Below, in pieces: positions 49,115-58,350 of a DNA stretch of 64,000 nt (within the stretch, counting starts at the first letter, position 1; each line of letters begins with the position of its first letter). The notes below the pieces were generated by a model. The model saw nothing but the letters and a program-made list of their open reading frames with translations, was not told the origin of the DNA and did no database searches. Source of the DNA: SW4 sp042466115 (GTDB lineage Bacteria; Pseudomonadota; Alphaproteobacteria; Rhodobacterales; Rhodobacteraceae); NCBI RefSeq assembly GCF_042466115.1, contig NZ_JAXHBQ010000001.1:744001-808000 (forward strand). Direction: 5' to 3'. The position numbers were made by a program, and so were the translations under genes.

Positions 49115-49647
49115 CGCAAGGCCTCGTCCAGTGCAGGGCGCAGCCGGCCTTGAATTGCGCGCTGCGTCACCGGTCCGGCAACCCGCATGATGATCGTGCC
49201 GTCCCCGTCCACAAGGAACGTTTCCGGCACGCCATAAACACCCCAGTTCAGCGAGGTCGCGCCCTGGGGGTCCCCACCGACCGCGGTGTAGGGATCGCCC
49301 AGTTCATCCAGAAACGCCAGGGCATTGTCCGGCGCGTCCTTGTAATTGATGCCATAGACGGGGATCCCTTCCGCCGCGAGGGCCGCGAGGTTGGGGTGTT
49401 CCACACGGCAGGGCGCGCACCAGCTGGCCCAGAAATTCACCAGTTTGACCTCGCCGTCAGCCAGCACGTCGCTATCCAGCACAGGCAGATCACCAAGGGT
49501 GATCAGGGTCAGTGCGGGGGCCGTCTGCCCCGCCAGCGCCGAAGGAATTTCCTGACTGTTTTCGCGCTGCATTCCGGCCACAAACAGCCCCGCCAGCCCG
49601 GCGAAAACCAGCGGCGGCAGGATCATCAGGGGTGACAGTCTAGCCAT
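49111..49647 (-). CDS. ccmG: CcmG/DsbE thiol-disulphide oxidoreductase
   Basis: 178 aa from the ATG at 49647 (MARLSPLMILPPLVFAGLAG), a membrane anchor. Thioredoxin fold in the periplasm: VKLVNFWASWCAPCRVEHPN with the active WCAPC, YGINYKDAPDNALAFLDELG with the CcmG-type acidic loop, and YGVPETFLVDGDGTI containing the cis-Pro. It reduces the haem-binding cysteines of apocytochrome c. It overlaps ccmD by eight bases and the mutase gene by four. Confidence 0.94.
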   Translation of the reverse strand: MARLSPLMILPPLVFAGLAGLFVAGMQRENSQEIPSALAGQTAPALTLITLGDLPVLDSDVLADGEVKLVNFWASWCAPCRVEHPNLAALAAEGIPVYGINYKDAPDNALAFLDELGDPYTAVGGDPQGATSLNWGVYGVPETFLVDGDGTIIMRVAGPVTQRAIQGRLRPALDEALR

Positions 49648-49840
49648 CAGCGCTGTCTTTCGCATGGGCCTCGATCGCGGCCAGTTGCGCAGCCACCCGC
49701 CTGGCACGTCGGGCACTGAGCCAGACCAGCAGGCCCAGCATCGCAAGCGAGATGACATAGGAACTCAGCACTTCAAGCCCGTATTTGCCAAGGCCGAGAA
49801 AGTTGCTAATTGCGTCGATCAGGTTGGGAAACAGGTCCAT
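49640..49840 (-). CDS. ccmD: Haem exporter protein CcmD
   Basis: 66 aa single-span protein: YGLEVLSSYVISLAMLGLLV is the membrane helix with the conserved Tyr, followed by basic WLSARRARRVAAQ. The ATG (49838-49840) overlaps the ccmC TGA by one base, and GGAGGGG lies just upstream. CcmD binds CcmC and CcmE and helps release holo-CcmE. Size and position leave little doubt. Confidence 0.9.
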   Translation of the reverse strand: MDLFPNLIDAISNFLGLGKYGLEVLSSYVISLAMLGLLVWLSARRARRVAAQLAAIEAHAKDSADG

Positions 49841-50655
49841 CAGCCCCTCCTTGCGCGCGCTTCAAGGGCGCGGATACGGCGCACCCGGATTTCGGTATTG
49901 GTGCGCTGGAACACCAGTGCAACGAACAGCACCACAAAACCGATCATGCAAATCAACAGCGGCACGAAAAACACGTTCGATACGTTTTCCTCGCGCGCGG
50001 CGACTTCGATCACCTCTTCAGCGCCAAATATCGAATTCCACACGAAAGCAAAGAACCGCGCGATCACGTTGAACACCCATTCCCACAGGGACACGCTTTC
50101 GGCCTGATGCAGCCCCTGATTCCAGAACTGCACGGCGAACCGGGACAAAAAGGCAAAGACCGACCCGACAATGCACAGCACCGAAGTCAGATCGGCGGCG
50201 GTGTCGGGGTCGTCAATCGCCTCCCACAGGGCCATGTAGCCAAGGTAGAACAGGAACAGGATCAGGAAGGATGTCAGGCGCGGATCCCAGGCCCACCACG
50301 TGCCCCACATCGGCTGGCCCCAGATCGCGCCGGTCACCAAGGCAATCAGCGTCATCGTGATCCCGATGGGAGCGGCTGCACGCGCAGCCAATGCCGATAC
50401 ATGGTGCCGCCGGATCAGCCAGACCAAGGACGTGACCAGCATCATCCCCCAGACGTTGATCGCCATCATCGCCGCAGGCACGTGCAGATAGATGATCTTG
50501 ACGGTCGATCCCTGCCGGAAATCGTCAGGCGTGAAAAAGAACCCCCAGACCAGCCCGACAATCAGGCACAGGGCCGCAATCGCGAAGGTCCACGGCAATA
50601 TGCGCGTCGTGGTCGCGATGAACTTCTTCGGATTGGCATATTCCCAAAATGACAT
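49840..50655 (-). CDS. ccmC: Haem transporter / CcmE haem ligase CcmC
   Basis: 271 aa with six membrane helices. The Trp-rich haem-handling motif reads GQPMWGTWWAWDPRLTS, flanked by conserved histidines in KIIYLHVPAAMM and in WNQGLHQAESV. It loads haem onto CcmE. It is somewhat longer than the E. coli protein (245 aa) owing to the C-terminal region (FVWNSIFGAEEVIEVAARE). Start ATG at 50655; downstream ccmD is overlapping. Confidence 0.95.
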   Translation of the reverse strand: MSFWEYANPKKFIATTTRILPWTFAIAALCLIVGLVWGFFFTPDDFRQGSTVKIIYLHVPAAMMAINVWGMMLVTSLVWLIRRHHVSALAARAAAPIGITMTLIALVTGAIWGQPMWGTWWAWDPRLTSFLILFLFYLGYMALWEAIDDPDTAADLTSVLCIVGSVFAFLSRFAVQFWNQGLHQAESVSLWEWVFNVIARFFAFVWNSIFGAEEVIEVAAREENVSNVFFVPLLICMIGFVVLFVALVFQRTNTEIRVRRIRALEARARRG

Positions 50656-50696
50656 GTGATCTGATTACCTATCTGTCACGCCAGCCTCAAGCGTAA

Positions 50697-51353
50697 TCAC
50701 CGCAAGTTGACGCGCAGCGCCGCCGCCGTGGCAAAGGGTAGCAGCGCAAAGGCAAACAGCGTGATCCCCGAAAGCATGGCCATTGGCACGGTCGCCGACA
50801 GACCGTCAGCCCCAAGGCGCACCGCTTCGGCCCCGAAAATCAGTGTAGGCACATAAAGCGGCAGCACCAGCAGTGACAGCAGCAAACCGCCCCGCCGGAT
50901 ACCCACCGTGAGCGCCGCCCCGAATGTGCCGATCATAGACAGCGCGGGCGTGCCCAGCGCCAGTGAGCCCAGCAGATAGGGATAGGCAGCGGGTGCGAGG
51001 TTCAGCAGAAACCCCAGCGCAGGCGCGGCCAATGTCAGCGGCAACCCGGTGGTCAGCCAATGCGCAACGCCTTTGGTCAGCGCCACCCCTTCCAGCGGGA
51101 TCGGCGAGGTGGCCAGCAAGGGCAGCGATCCATCCTCGTGATCCAGCGCGAAAATGCGATCCAGTGACAAAAGTGCGGCCAGCAGCGCCGCGACCCACAG
51201 GATGCCCGGCGCGATACGGGTCAGCACAGATGCTTCGGGGCCAACGCCAAAGGGCACCAGCACGATCACGATCAAAAAGAACGCAAGGCCAAGGCCAAAG
51301 CCGCCCCCTGCCCGCACCGCAAGGCGCAAGTCGCGGCGCAGCAGGGCGATCAC
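50697..51353 (-). CDS. ccmB: Haem exporter permease CcmB
   Basis: 218 aa from GTG 51353 (GTGA overlap with ccmA). Six membrane helices and the family blocks LRRDLRLAVRAGGGFGLGLA, PFGVGPEASVLTRIAPGILW, LLSLDRIFALDHEDGSLPLL, LPLTLAAPALGFLLNL and LPLYVPTLIFGAEAV. It is the membrane subunit of the CcmAB ABC complex that powers release of haem-CcmE from CcmCD. Length normal. Confidence 0.95.
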   Translation of the reverse strand: MIALLRRDLRLAVRAGGGFGLGLAFFLIVIVLVPFGVGPEASVLTRIAPGILWVAALLAALLSLDRIFALDHEDGSLPLLATSPIPLEGVALTKGVAHWLTTGLPLTLAAPALGFLLNLAPAAYPYLLGSLALGTPALSMIGTFGAALTVGIRRGGLLLSLLVLPLYVPTLIFGAEAVRLGADGLSATVPMAMLSGITLFAFALLPFATAAALRVNLR

Positions 51354-51967
51354 AAAAACGCCTCGTCACTGCCGCCCGCAGTTGTTTCGTCTGCACGAAA
51401 CGGCGTCAGGTCCAGTTCGGGGGCATCAAGGCCAAGGTCGATATGCGTGGCAATCACTGCGACACCGCCCTGTGCAAGGTGACGATCCCGCAGGAAATCG
51501 GCGAACATGCGCACGGAAAACCCGTCAAGCGATACAGTCGGTTCGTCCAGAAACAAGACCTTGCGTCCGATCACCCCAAGGCGCGCTAGCCCAAGGCGGC
51601 GCTTTTGCCCGGCTGACAGGGTATCGGCAGCACGGTCGCGCAGATCCTCCAGATCGAAGGTCGCGAAAATGTCGTCCGGCAAGGGGTGCCCGTGCACATC
51701 GGCCCAGAACGCCAGATTTTCAGTCACGCTCAACTGCGTTTTGATCCCGTCGGCGTGGCTGGCATAGGCGCCTTCGTCTTCGGGAAAAGTCACGCTGCCG
51801 GACAGCGGGGGCTGCAACCCTGCCAGCGTGCGCAGCAATGTGGTCTTGCCGCAGCCATTGGGGCCGCGCAGCACCAGCGCCTGCCCCGCGTCCAGCGCAA
51901 AGGACACGCCCGCCAGCACGGGCACGCCGCCGCGCGCGCAGGTCAGATTTTCAACAGATAACATCAT
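51350..51967 (-). CDS. ccmA: Haem exporter ATP-binding protein CcmA
   Basis: 205 aa from the ATG at 51967 (MMLSVENLTCARGGVPV); the second ATG one codon on is equally possible, neither has a good ribosome site. Walker A LRGPNGCGKTTLLRTLAGL, signature LSAGQKRRLGLARL, Walker B KVLFLDEPTVSLDG, H-loop ATHIDLGL. The YASHADGIKTQLSVTENLAF segment is typical of CcmA. It is the ATPase of the cytochrome c maturation exporter and starts a tight ccmABCDG run. Confidence 0.95.
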   Translation of the reverse strand: MMLSVENLTCARGGVPVLAGVSFALDAGQALVLRGPNGCGKTTLLRTLAGLQPPLSGSVTFPEDEGAYASHADGIKTQLSVTENLAFWADVHGHPLPDDIFATFDLEDLRDRAADTLSAGQKRRLGLARLGVIGRKVLFLDEPTVSLDGFSVRMFADFLRDRHLAQGGVAVIATHIDLGLDAPELDLTPFRADETTAGGSDEAFL

Positions 51968-52009
51968 GGAAAACGGCTTAGCCGATTGGCCCGCCACAGG
52001 AAAGCCGGA

Positions 52010-52363
52010 TCACACCGGAATAAGGGCAAGCGCCACGCGCCGCCCTTCCGACAGCAGCACGTTATAGGTGCGGCAGGCGGCGGGTGTGGCCATCGCCTCG
52101 ACACCGATACCTGCGTCCTCCAATGCGGCGCGCAAGTCTGCGGGGATATGGGCCGTGTCCGCGCCTGTGCCGATAAACACAACATCCACTGCGCCAACCA
52201 TCGCCAGCAGCGGCGCGGTATCGCTGTATCCGCCCCAGCCCGCGACGCCCTTGGCGTCAACGATCACGGGGCCCTTCACGACCTCGCCACCGATGCGAAA
52301 GAAACCGGGGCCATACCCTTCGATGGGTTTGGCATTGTCATACTGGATTTCGTTCAGCCGCAT
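52010..52363 (-). CDS. Mth938-like domain protein
   Basis: 117 aa, Mth938-like (DUF498, NDUFAF3-related) fold: YGPGFFRIGGEVVKGPVIVD, VDVVFIGTGADTAHIP, and ACRTYNVLLSEGRRVALALI. Human and alphaproteobacterial relatives assist complex I assembly or associate with the Sec/membrane machinery; in Rhodobacteraceae the gene regularly lies by secDF. It starts four bases after the stop of the permease gene, and ccmA follows by 42 bp. Molecular role not known. Confidence 0.85.
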   Translation of the reverse strand: MRLNEIQYDNAKPIEGYGPGFFRIGGEVVKGPVIVDAKGVAGWGGYSDTAPLLAMVGAVDVVFIGTGADTAHIPADLRAALEDAGIGVEAMATPAACRTYNVLLSEGRRVALALIPV

Positions 52364-52367
52364 CGGT

Positions 52368-53093
52368 TTACCCCCAGATCGGCAGCCCCGTCAGAACCGC
52401 CAGTGCAATCACGCCATATGCTGCCGACCTATACAGGCGCTCGTGTCGCGGATCAAACAGCGACTGGCCGAGCAGGGTTGTCGTGAAATAGGGGATCGAC
52501 AGCAGCGCCGCGACCCAGACAAGCGCCCAGGCAACCTGCCCACCGAACATGAGATTGGCAAAGATCACCAAATCCAGCCCCGCGAGGAACAGGATCGTGT
52601 TGGCGCGGACCTCTTGGGCGCCGTGGCGGCTGGCCAGATAGGCAATGATAATCACCGGCCCCGTCAGTCCGGTCATCCCGCCAACCAATCCCGCAAGCGC
52701 GCCGATACCCAGCAATCCGGCCCAGCCGATCCGCCCGTCATAGCGCAGCCCCGTCATCAGCGACAACAGCGTGCCCCCTGCCACGCCCGCGACGATCCAG
52801 CGCACGATCACATCGTCAAGCCAGCCCATCGCCCAGATGCCGACCGGCACCGTCGGCAAGGCGGCGACCAACAGCAGCGCAACCTCGCGCCGGTTGCCCT
52901 GCCCCCATGCACGCGGCAACAGGGCGGAGGTGCTGGCCAAACCGGTCAGGGTAATCAGGATGATCACGTCCGATGCAGGCAAAAACCGCCCTGCCACGGG
53001 GACAAAGATCAGCGCCGTGCCAAAACCGGTAAAACCGCGCACGATTCCCGCGACACCAATCGTCAGGAACAACCACCAGAAACCTTCGATCAC
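52368..53093 (-). CDS. TauE/SafE-like membrane permease
   Basis: 241 aa from GTG 53093, which has GGGG seven bases upstream; a TTG five codons earlier is an alternative. Seven to eight membrane helices with the family repeat: GVAGIVRGFTGFGTALIFVP in the first half and GLVGGMTGLTGPVIIIAYLA in the second, both showing the G-F-T/G-x-G pattern. Family members export sulfite, sulfoacetate or other organosulfonates. Embedded between secF and the Mth938-like gene, possibly co-transcribed. Substrate unknown. Confidence 0.85.
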   Translation of the reverse strand: MIEGFWWLFLTIGVAGIVRGFTGFGTALIFVPVAGRFLPASDVIILITLTGLASTSALLPRAWGQGNRREVALLLVAALPTVPVGIWAMGWLDDVIVRWIVAGVAGGTLLSLMTGLRYDGRIGWAGLLGIGALAGLVGGMTGLTGPVIIIAYLASRHGAQEVRANTILFLAGLDLVIFANLMFGGQVAWALVWVAALLSIPYFTTTLLGQSLFDPRHERLYRSAAYGVIALAVLTGLPIWG

Positions 53094-53160
53094 GACCGCG
53101 CCCCACAACTTTGACGCACCGACAGTGGCCCGGCGCCGGGGCGCACCCTAGCGCCAGAAC

Positions 53161-54135
53161 CTAAGAGTCGATATTGCCAAATTGCGTGCCGCTGGTCGCG
53201 TCCGGTTTGGACCAGTCGCGTTTCACACCCAGCACCAACAACGTGGTCGAGGCAACAAAGATCGAACTGTAAGTCCCGACAATCACACCCCAGATCATCG
53301 CGAACACGAACCCGCGGATCACATCGCCGCCCAGAACATAAAGGGCGATCAGCGCAATCAGGGTCGTGGCCGACGTCATGAACGTGCGCGACAGGGTCTC
53401 GTTGATGGACATGTTCAACACGTCCTTGAGGCTCATCTTCTTGTATTTGATCAGGTTCTCGCGCACCCGGTCAAAGACAACCACAGTATCGTTCAGCGAA
53501 TAGCCGACGATGGTCAGCAACGCGGCGATAATCGCCAGATCAAAGCGGATTTGCAGTTCGGAAAAGACACCGATGGTCAGGACAACATCGTGGATCAGTG
53601 CCACCACCGCGCCCAGCGCGAACTGCCATTCAAACCGCAGCCAGATGTAGATCAGCACCGCCGTGATGGCGAGGATCACCGCAAGCGCAGCCGTCTGGAT
53701 CAATTCGCCCGACACCGTAGGGCCAACAGATTCGACGGAACTGAACGGCAGTTGCAGCCCTTCATCCACAGCCAAGAGCGCCTGCCCCACGGCGGTGATC
53801 ATGTCGGTCGTGACGGACTCATGCCCCTCGGTCGCTTGAATGGTAATCGACACCACGTTCTGATCAGGGCCAAAGGTCGGATCGAACACTTCGGTGATCG
53901 ACACATCCCCAAGGTCAAGCGGATCAAGGGCGGCGCGCAGCACACCCACATCCACAGCCGTCGTGCTTTCTGCGCGGATCGTTGTGCCACCGGAAAAGTC
54001 GATACCATAATTCAGCCCCTGGATCAGGAACGACACAAAGGCGATCACCACCATGACGCCGGAAATACCCAGCCACATCTTGCCGCGGCTAAAGAAATCC
54101 CAGTTGGTTTCTTTCGGAACTAATCTTAGACGCAT
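53161..54135 (-). CDS. secF: Protein translocase subunit SecF
   Basis: 324 aa from the ATG at 54135 (MRLRLVPKETNWDFFSRGKM), four bases after the secD stop. Six membrane helices, a periplasmic P4 loop between helices 1 and 2, and the RND-like core with IWLRFEWQFALGAVVALIHD, VGYSLNDTVVVFDRVRENL and LSRTFMTSATTLIALIALYV. The opening GLNYGIDFSGGT is the family hallmark. With SecD it uses the proton gradient to pull proteins through SecYEG. Confidence 0.97.
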   Translation of the reverse strand: MRLRLVPKETNWDFFSRGKMWLGISGVMVVIAFVSFLIQGLNYGIDFSGGTTIRAESTTAVDVGVLRAALDPLDLGDVSITEVFDPTFGPDQNVVSITIQATEGHESVTTDMITAVGQALLAVDEGLQLPFSSVESVGPTVSGELIQTAALAVILAITAVLIYIWLRFEWQFALGAVVALIHDVVLTIGVFSELQIRFDLAIIAALLTIVGYSLNDTVVVFDRVRENLIKYKKMSLKDVLNMSINETLSRTFMTSATTLIALIALYVLGGDVIRGFVFAMIWGVIVGTYSSIFVASTTLLVLGVKRDWSKPDATSGTQFGNIDS

Positions 54136-54139
54136 CTGA

Positions 54140-55801
54140 TCAAACCTCGATTGTCTTGGGACGGCGGCGTTCAAACCACATCACGATCAGCAGACGCGTG
54201 ACGAAGATGGCCGTGAATACGGATGTGAGGATGCCAAGCCCCAGCGTGATCGAAAACCCGCGCACGGGGCCGGACCCCATGACGAACAGGATCACGGCGG
54301 TGATGAATGTGGTGATATTGGCGTCGATGATCGCCGACAGGGCCTTTTCGTAACCCAGATCAATCGCACGCGCCGGCCCTTTGGCGGTTTTGAGTTCCTC
54401 GCGGATACGTTCAAACACCAGCACGTTGGCATCGACCGCCATCCCGATAGTCAGCACGATCCCCGCAATCCCGGGCAATGTCAGCGTCGCGCCGATCAAT
54501 GACAAGAGGCCGAAAATCAGCCCTACGTTCACCAGCAGGGCGATATTGGCAAAGACGCCAAACAGCCCGTAGGACAACACCATGTAAATCAGCACCGCAC
54601 CAAAGGCGACGATACAGGCAATCGTGCCCGCATCAATGCTGTCCTGACCCAACTCCGGCCCGATGGTGCGTTCTTCCAGGAATGTTAGTTCGGCGGGCAG
54701 CGCACCGGCGCGCAGCAACACCGCCAGATTGGTCGATTCCTCAACCGTGAAACGGCCTGTGATAATGCCCGATCCGCCCGCAATGTGGCTTTGGATTGTC
54801 GGCGCGCTGATCACCTCGGCGTCAAGCACGATCGCAAAGGGCGAGCCGATGTTTTCAGCCGTGTAGTCCCCGAACTTGCGTGCACCCGTGGCGTTAAAGC
54901 GGAAATTCACGGCAGGGCGTCCGTTCTGGTCAAACGCCGGCTGCGCATCGACCAGTTCTTCGCCCGTCACGACAGCGGCGCGTTCAAGGATATAGAACAC
55001 GCCTTCTTCGTCGATGCTTGGGATGATGACATTGCCCGATCCCGGCGCAGTCGTGCCATCAGTCGTGCGGCCCACAACCGGCTGGAATGTCAGTTGCGCG
55101 GTGGTGCCGATCAGGTCTTTGATTTCCTGCGCAGACCCCACACCGGGCACCTGAATAAGAATGCGATCCGTTCCTTGACGCTGGATTGACGGTTCGCGCG
55201 TGCCGACCTCGTCAATCCGGCGGCGGATGATTTCCAGCGATTGCTGCACGGTGCGCTGGTCGGTGGCGGCTTTTTCAGCCTCGCTCAGGGTGATGATCAA
55301 TTCATCCCCGTCGGCCAGCACGTCGATATCGGCGGCCCCTGCCCCCGTCAGCGTGGTGACAGGTGTCGCCAAGCCGCGGACCAGTTCCAGCGCGCGGGCA
55401 ATGCCGTCGACGTTCGAGATTTTGACGCGCAGGGTATCGGCAGGGCTGTCTTCGCGGGTGACAAAGCCCACCGTGTCACGTTCCGCGGCCAGCACATCGC
55501 GCACTTCCGGCCAGAAGGCATCCATGCGGGGGCCATACACGTCTTCAACCTGCACCTGTGCCAGCAAATGCGCCCCACCACGCAGATCAAGACCAAGGTT
55601 GACCAGACCAGAGGGCAGGAAGCCGGGCCAGGTGCCCGCCTCGGCCTCAAGCTCCGCCGATGTAATCCCCGCCTCGATCGAAGCGACAGCGTCATTGCGG
55701 GTCTCGACCCGTTCATAAAACCCGTTGGGCAGGGCCAGCAACAGGCCCACTGCCACGACCAACCAAATGGTCACGCGTTTCCAAAGATCAATCTGCAACA
55801 T
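54140..55801 (-). CDS. secD: Protein translocase subunit SecD
   Basis: 553 aa from the ATG at 55801 (MLQIDLWKRVTIWLVVAVGL). First membrane helix, then the P1 periplasmic domain with NLGLDLRGGAHLLAQVQ, RRRIDEVGTREPSIQRQGTD and the head subdomain around GGSGIITGRFTVEESTNLAV, then five C-terminal helices with MVLSYGLFGVFANIALLVNV and GMAVDANVLVFERIREEL. Length typical. It partners SecF directly downstream. The gene upstream encodes a soluble paralogue of its head domain. Confidence 0.97.
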   Translation of the reverse strand: MLQIDLWKRVTIWLVVAVGLLLALPNGFYERVETRNDAVASIEAGITSAELEAEAGTWPGFLPSGLVNLGLDLRGGAHLLAQVQVEDVYGPRMDAFWPEVRDVLAAERDTVGFVTREDSPADTLRVKISNVDGIARALELVRGLATPVTTLTGAGAADIDVLADGDELIITLSEAEKAATDQRTVQQSLEIIRRRIDEVGTREPSIQRQGTDRILIQVPGVGSAQEIKDLIGTTAQLTFQPVVGRTTDGTTAPGSGNVIIPSIDEEGVFYILERAAVVTGEELVDAQPAFDQNGRPAVNFRFNATGARKFGDYTAENIGSPFAIVLDAEVISAPTIQSHIAGGSGIITGRFTVEESTNLAVLLRAGALPAELTFLEERTIGPELGQDSIDAGTIACIVAFGAVLIYMVLSYGLFGVFANIALLVNVGLIFGLLSLIGATLTLPGIAGIVLTIGMAVDANVLVFERIREELKTAKGPARAIDLGYEKALSAIIDANITTFITAVILFVMGSGPVRGFSITLGLGILTSVFTAIFVTRLLIVMWFERRRPKTIEV

Positions 55802-55812
55802 GCCTGTTCGTC

Positions 55813-56583
55813 CTACTCTGCCGCTTGGCCCTGACACAGATCACTGTCCGGTGCCGTCCCTGCGACCTCTTGAATGTTTTCAACCACAAGGTCCACCGGC
55901 AACGCACCTGACCGCAGTGTCATTGCCAGATTTTCCGCCTCGGTGGCCGTGAAATTTTCTGTGATGATGCCCGATCCGCCATAAATCGGCGACTGAATGA
56001 TCGGCGCGCTTAACACACGGCGGTCATAAACAATCGCAAATGCCTCGCCCACATGATCGGTCGTGTATTGACCAAAGGCCGCGCTGCCAGCCTCGGTAAA
56101 GCGGAACGCAACAACCGGCGCGCCGTCCATATCGAAGATCACCTGCGCATCCGAGATCATCGCGTTGTCGATCACCGCCTCGGCCTCGAGCAGATAACCG
56201 GTGCCATCCGCATCCGGCAGGATCACCTGCGCATTATCGGCAATCGTCAGATCGGTGATCAGGCCCGTGGCCCGAACCTGCTGAAACGACAGCGCGCCGC
56301 GCACAAGGGCGGCATCCAACTGCACGGGATCAAACGTGCCGACTGGAAACCAAAGCTCGATCTTTTCATCTGGGGTCACAAGCGCATGGTCGGGTCCGGC
56401 TCGGTTCGCCACGACATCCATCGCCTTGATCGTTTCAAGATGGCTTGCCGCGCCAACGGGGCCAAGCGTCACGCGCGTCATGCCACAAGCTTGCAAGACC
56501 ATTGACGGATCAAGCGGCGCAGCCAACGCCGCCCCGCCCGTGGCCATCAGACCCGCAACCATCAATGTCAAAACGTGGCGCAC
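55813..56583 (-). CDS. Secreted SecD P1-head-like protein, free-standing
   Basis: 256 aa from GTG 56583, with a signal peptide (RHVLTLMVAGLMATGGAALA, cut before APLDPSM) and no other membrane helix. Residues about 155-240 align closely with the head of SecD P1: FTEAGSAAFGQYTTDHVGEA, FAIVYDRRVLSAPIIQSPIY, GGSGIITENFTATEAENLAM, TLRSGALPVDLVVENIQE. The N-terminal about 130 residues have no such match. It sits between yajC and secD with 17- and 11-base gaps, so it should be co-expressed with the translocase and act in the periplasm beside SecDF. Role unknown. Confidence 0.87.
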   Translation of the reverse strand: MRHVLTLMVAGLMATGGAALAAPLDPSMVLQACGMTRVTLGPVGAASHLETIKAMDVVANRAGPDHALVTPDEKIELWFPVGTFDPVQLDAALVRGALSFQQVRATGLITDLTIADNAQVILPDADGTGYLLEAEAVIDNAMISDAQVIFDMDGAPVVAFRFTEAGSAAFGQYTTDHVGEAFAIVYDRRVLSAPIIQSPIYGGSGIITENFTATEAENLAMTLRSGALPVDLVVENIQEVAGTAPDSDLCQGQAAE

Positions 56584-56600
56584 GCGGCGGCCCCCAAGAC

Positions 56601-56888
56601 TTAGCTGTTGGCGGCTGCCGGTTCGGTCTTGTTCACGACTGTGGCGATGGTCGAACGCACGACGCGCACGTTCACGCCCTTGGCGATTTCCACTTCGACT
56701 TCGCCGTCATCCTTGACCTTGGTCACTTTGCCCAGAATCCCGCCTTGGGTCACGATCTGATCACCACGGCGCAGGGCCGCAACCATCGCCTGATGTTCTT
56801 TCAGCTTTTTCTGCTGCGGACGGATCAAAAGGAAATACATGATCCCGAAAATCAGGATGAGCGGGATGAATTGGCCAATGCCTTGCAT
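56601..56888 (-). CDS. yajC: Preprotein translocase subunit YajC
   Basis: 95 aa from the ATG at 56888 (MQGIGQFIPLILIFGIMYFL), with AAAGGA upstream. One membrane helix, the family motif FLLIRPQQKKLKEHQAMVAA, LRRGDQIVTQGGILGKVTKV, and a small beta domain. It associates with SecDF. First gene of the long minus-strand string that runs through secDF and ccm to the mutase gene. Confidence 0.96.
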   Translation of the reverse strand: MQGIGQFIPLILIFGIMYFLLIRPQQKKLKEHQAMVAALRRGDQIVTQGGILGKVTKVKDDGEVEVEIAKGVNVRVVRSTIATVVNKTEPAAANS

Positions 56889-57057
56889 GGGAACGTCCTT
56901 TGTCTGTGTCGCGGGCACCTCCCGCAAAGTCGCGGCACATTAGGTTGCGCCTGTCGGAATGGCAACGCTGCGCGTGGCAGTTTTCACTGTTCACAGCGCG
57001 CGTCCTTTGGGGCATATGGGGGCGCATAGCAAATTCGCAATCCTCAGGAGCATTCCG

Positions 57058-58350
57058 ATGCACGACATCCGCACAATCCGCGAAAATCCCGCCGCTTTTG
57101 ACGCGGCCCAATCCCGTCGCGGGGATGCGCCTGTATCGTCCGACCTGTTGGCGATGGACGAAGCGCGCCGCGCGAAAATCCAGGCCGCTGAAACCGCACA
57201 GGCCGAAGCCAATAAGGCCGCCAAGGAAGTCGGCGCCGCCAAGGGGCGCGGCGACGAGGCTGAATTTGAACGCCTGCGTGCGCTCGTGGCGGACAAAAAG
57301 GCCGAGATTGCGCGCCTGAACGACGAAGCCAAAGCCGAGGATGAACGCCTGACGGCGGCATTGGCCGTGATCCCAAACGTGCTGGCCGACGATGTGCCAG
57401 ACGGGGCCGACGAAAACGACAACGTCGAGGTGACCCGCTGGGGCGAACCGCGCAACTTCACCTTCCAAGCCCTTGAGCACTATGACATTCCCGCCGTTCA
57501 GCCGTCGATGGATTTTGAAACCGCCGCGAAAATGTCGGGCAGCCGTTTCGTGCTATTGTCCGGTGCCGTGGCCCGTGTGCACCGCGCGCTGGCGCAGTTC
57601 ATGATCGACGTGCACGTGGATGAAAACGGGCTGACGGAAACCAACCCGCCCGTGCTTGTGCGCGACGAGGCGATGTATGGCACCGACAAGCTGCCAAAGT
57701 TCGGCGGTGACAGCTATCGCACCGAGGAAGGCATGTGGCTGATCCCGACCTCCGAAGTGCCGCTAACCTATATCGCCGCCGGTCACGTGATCGAGGAAAA
57801 CTATCTGCCACGGCGCTACACCGCCCACAGCTTATGTTTCCGCTCGGAAGCGGGCAGCGCGGGGCGTGACACGTCAGGCATGTTGCGCCAGCACCAGTTC
57901 GAAAAGGTCGAAATGGTCAGCGTCACCCACCCCGATGAATTGGACGCCGAACAAAAACGCATGCTGCGTTGCGCCGAGGACCTGCTGGAACGCCTGAACA
58001 TCCCCTATCGCACGGTGATCCTGTGCGCCGGTGACATCGGATTCGGCGCGCGCCGCACCTATGACATCGAAGCCTGGTTGCCCGGTCAGAATGCCTACCG
58101 CGAGATCAGCTCGGTTTCGACCACGGGTGATTTTCAGGCGCGCCGGATGAACGCCCGTTTCAAACCTGCCGACGGGGGCAAACCGCAGTTCGTGCACACG
58201 CTGAACGGGTCCGGTCTGGCCGTGGGGCGCTGCCTGATCGCAGTGCTGGAAAACGGTCAGCAAGAGGACGGAAGCGTCACCCTGCCCGCCGTCCTGCACC
58301 CCTATCTGCGCGGCAAAACCCGCATCACAGCGAACGGCGAACTGGCCTAA
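57058..58350 (+). CDS. serS: Seryl-tRNA synthetase
   Basis: 430 aa from ATG 57058 (MHDIRTIRENPAAFDAAQSR) with AGGAG upstream. Residues about 25-105 form the antiparallel coiled-coil tRNA-binding arm (KEVGAAKGRGDEAEFERLRA and following). Class II core: motif 2 CFRSEAGSAGRDTSGMLRQH with FEKVE, motif 3 TLNGSGLAVGRCLIAVLEN, and the serine-binding TSEVPLT. It charges tRNA-Ser and tRNA-Sec. Stop codon overlaps that of the converging gene. Confidence 0.97.
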   Translation: MHDIRTIRENPAAFDAAQSRRGDAPVSSDLLAMDEARRAKIQAAETAQAEANKAAKEVGAAKGRGDEAEFERLRALVADKKAEIARLNDEAKAEDERLTAALAVIPNVLADDVPDGADENDNVEVTRWGEPRNFTFQALEHYDIPAVQPSMDFETAAKMSGSRFVLLSGAVARVHRALAQFMIDVHVDENGLTETNPPVLVRDEAMYGTDKLPKFGGDSYRTEEGMWLIPTSEVPLTYIAAGHVIEENYLPRRYTAHSLCFRSEAGSAGRDTSGMLRQHQFEKVEMVSVTHPDELDAEQKRMLRCAEDLLERLNIPYRTVILCAGDIGFGARRTYDIEAWLPGQNAYREISSVSTTGDFQARRMNARFKPADGGKPQFVHTLNGSGLAVGRCLIAVLENGQQEDGSVTLPAVLHPYLRGKTRITANGELA

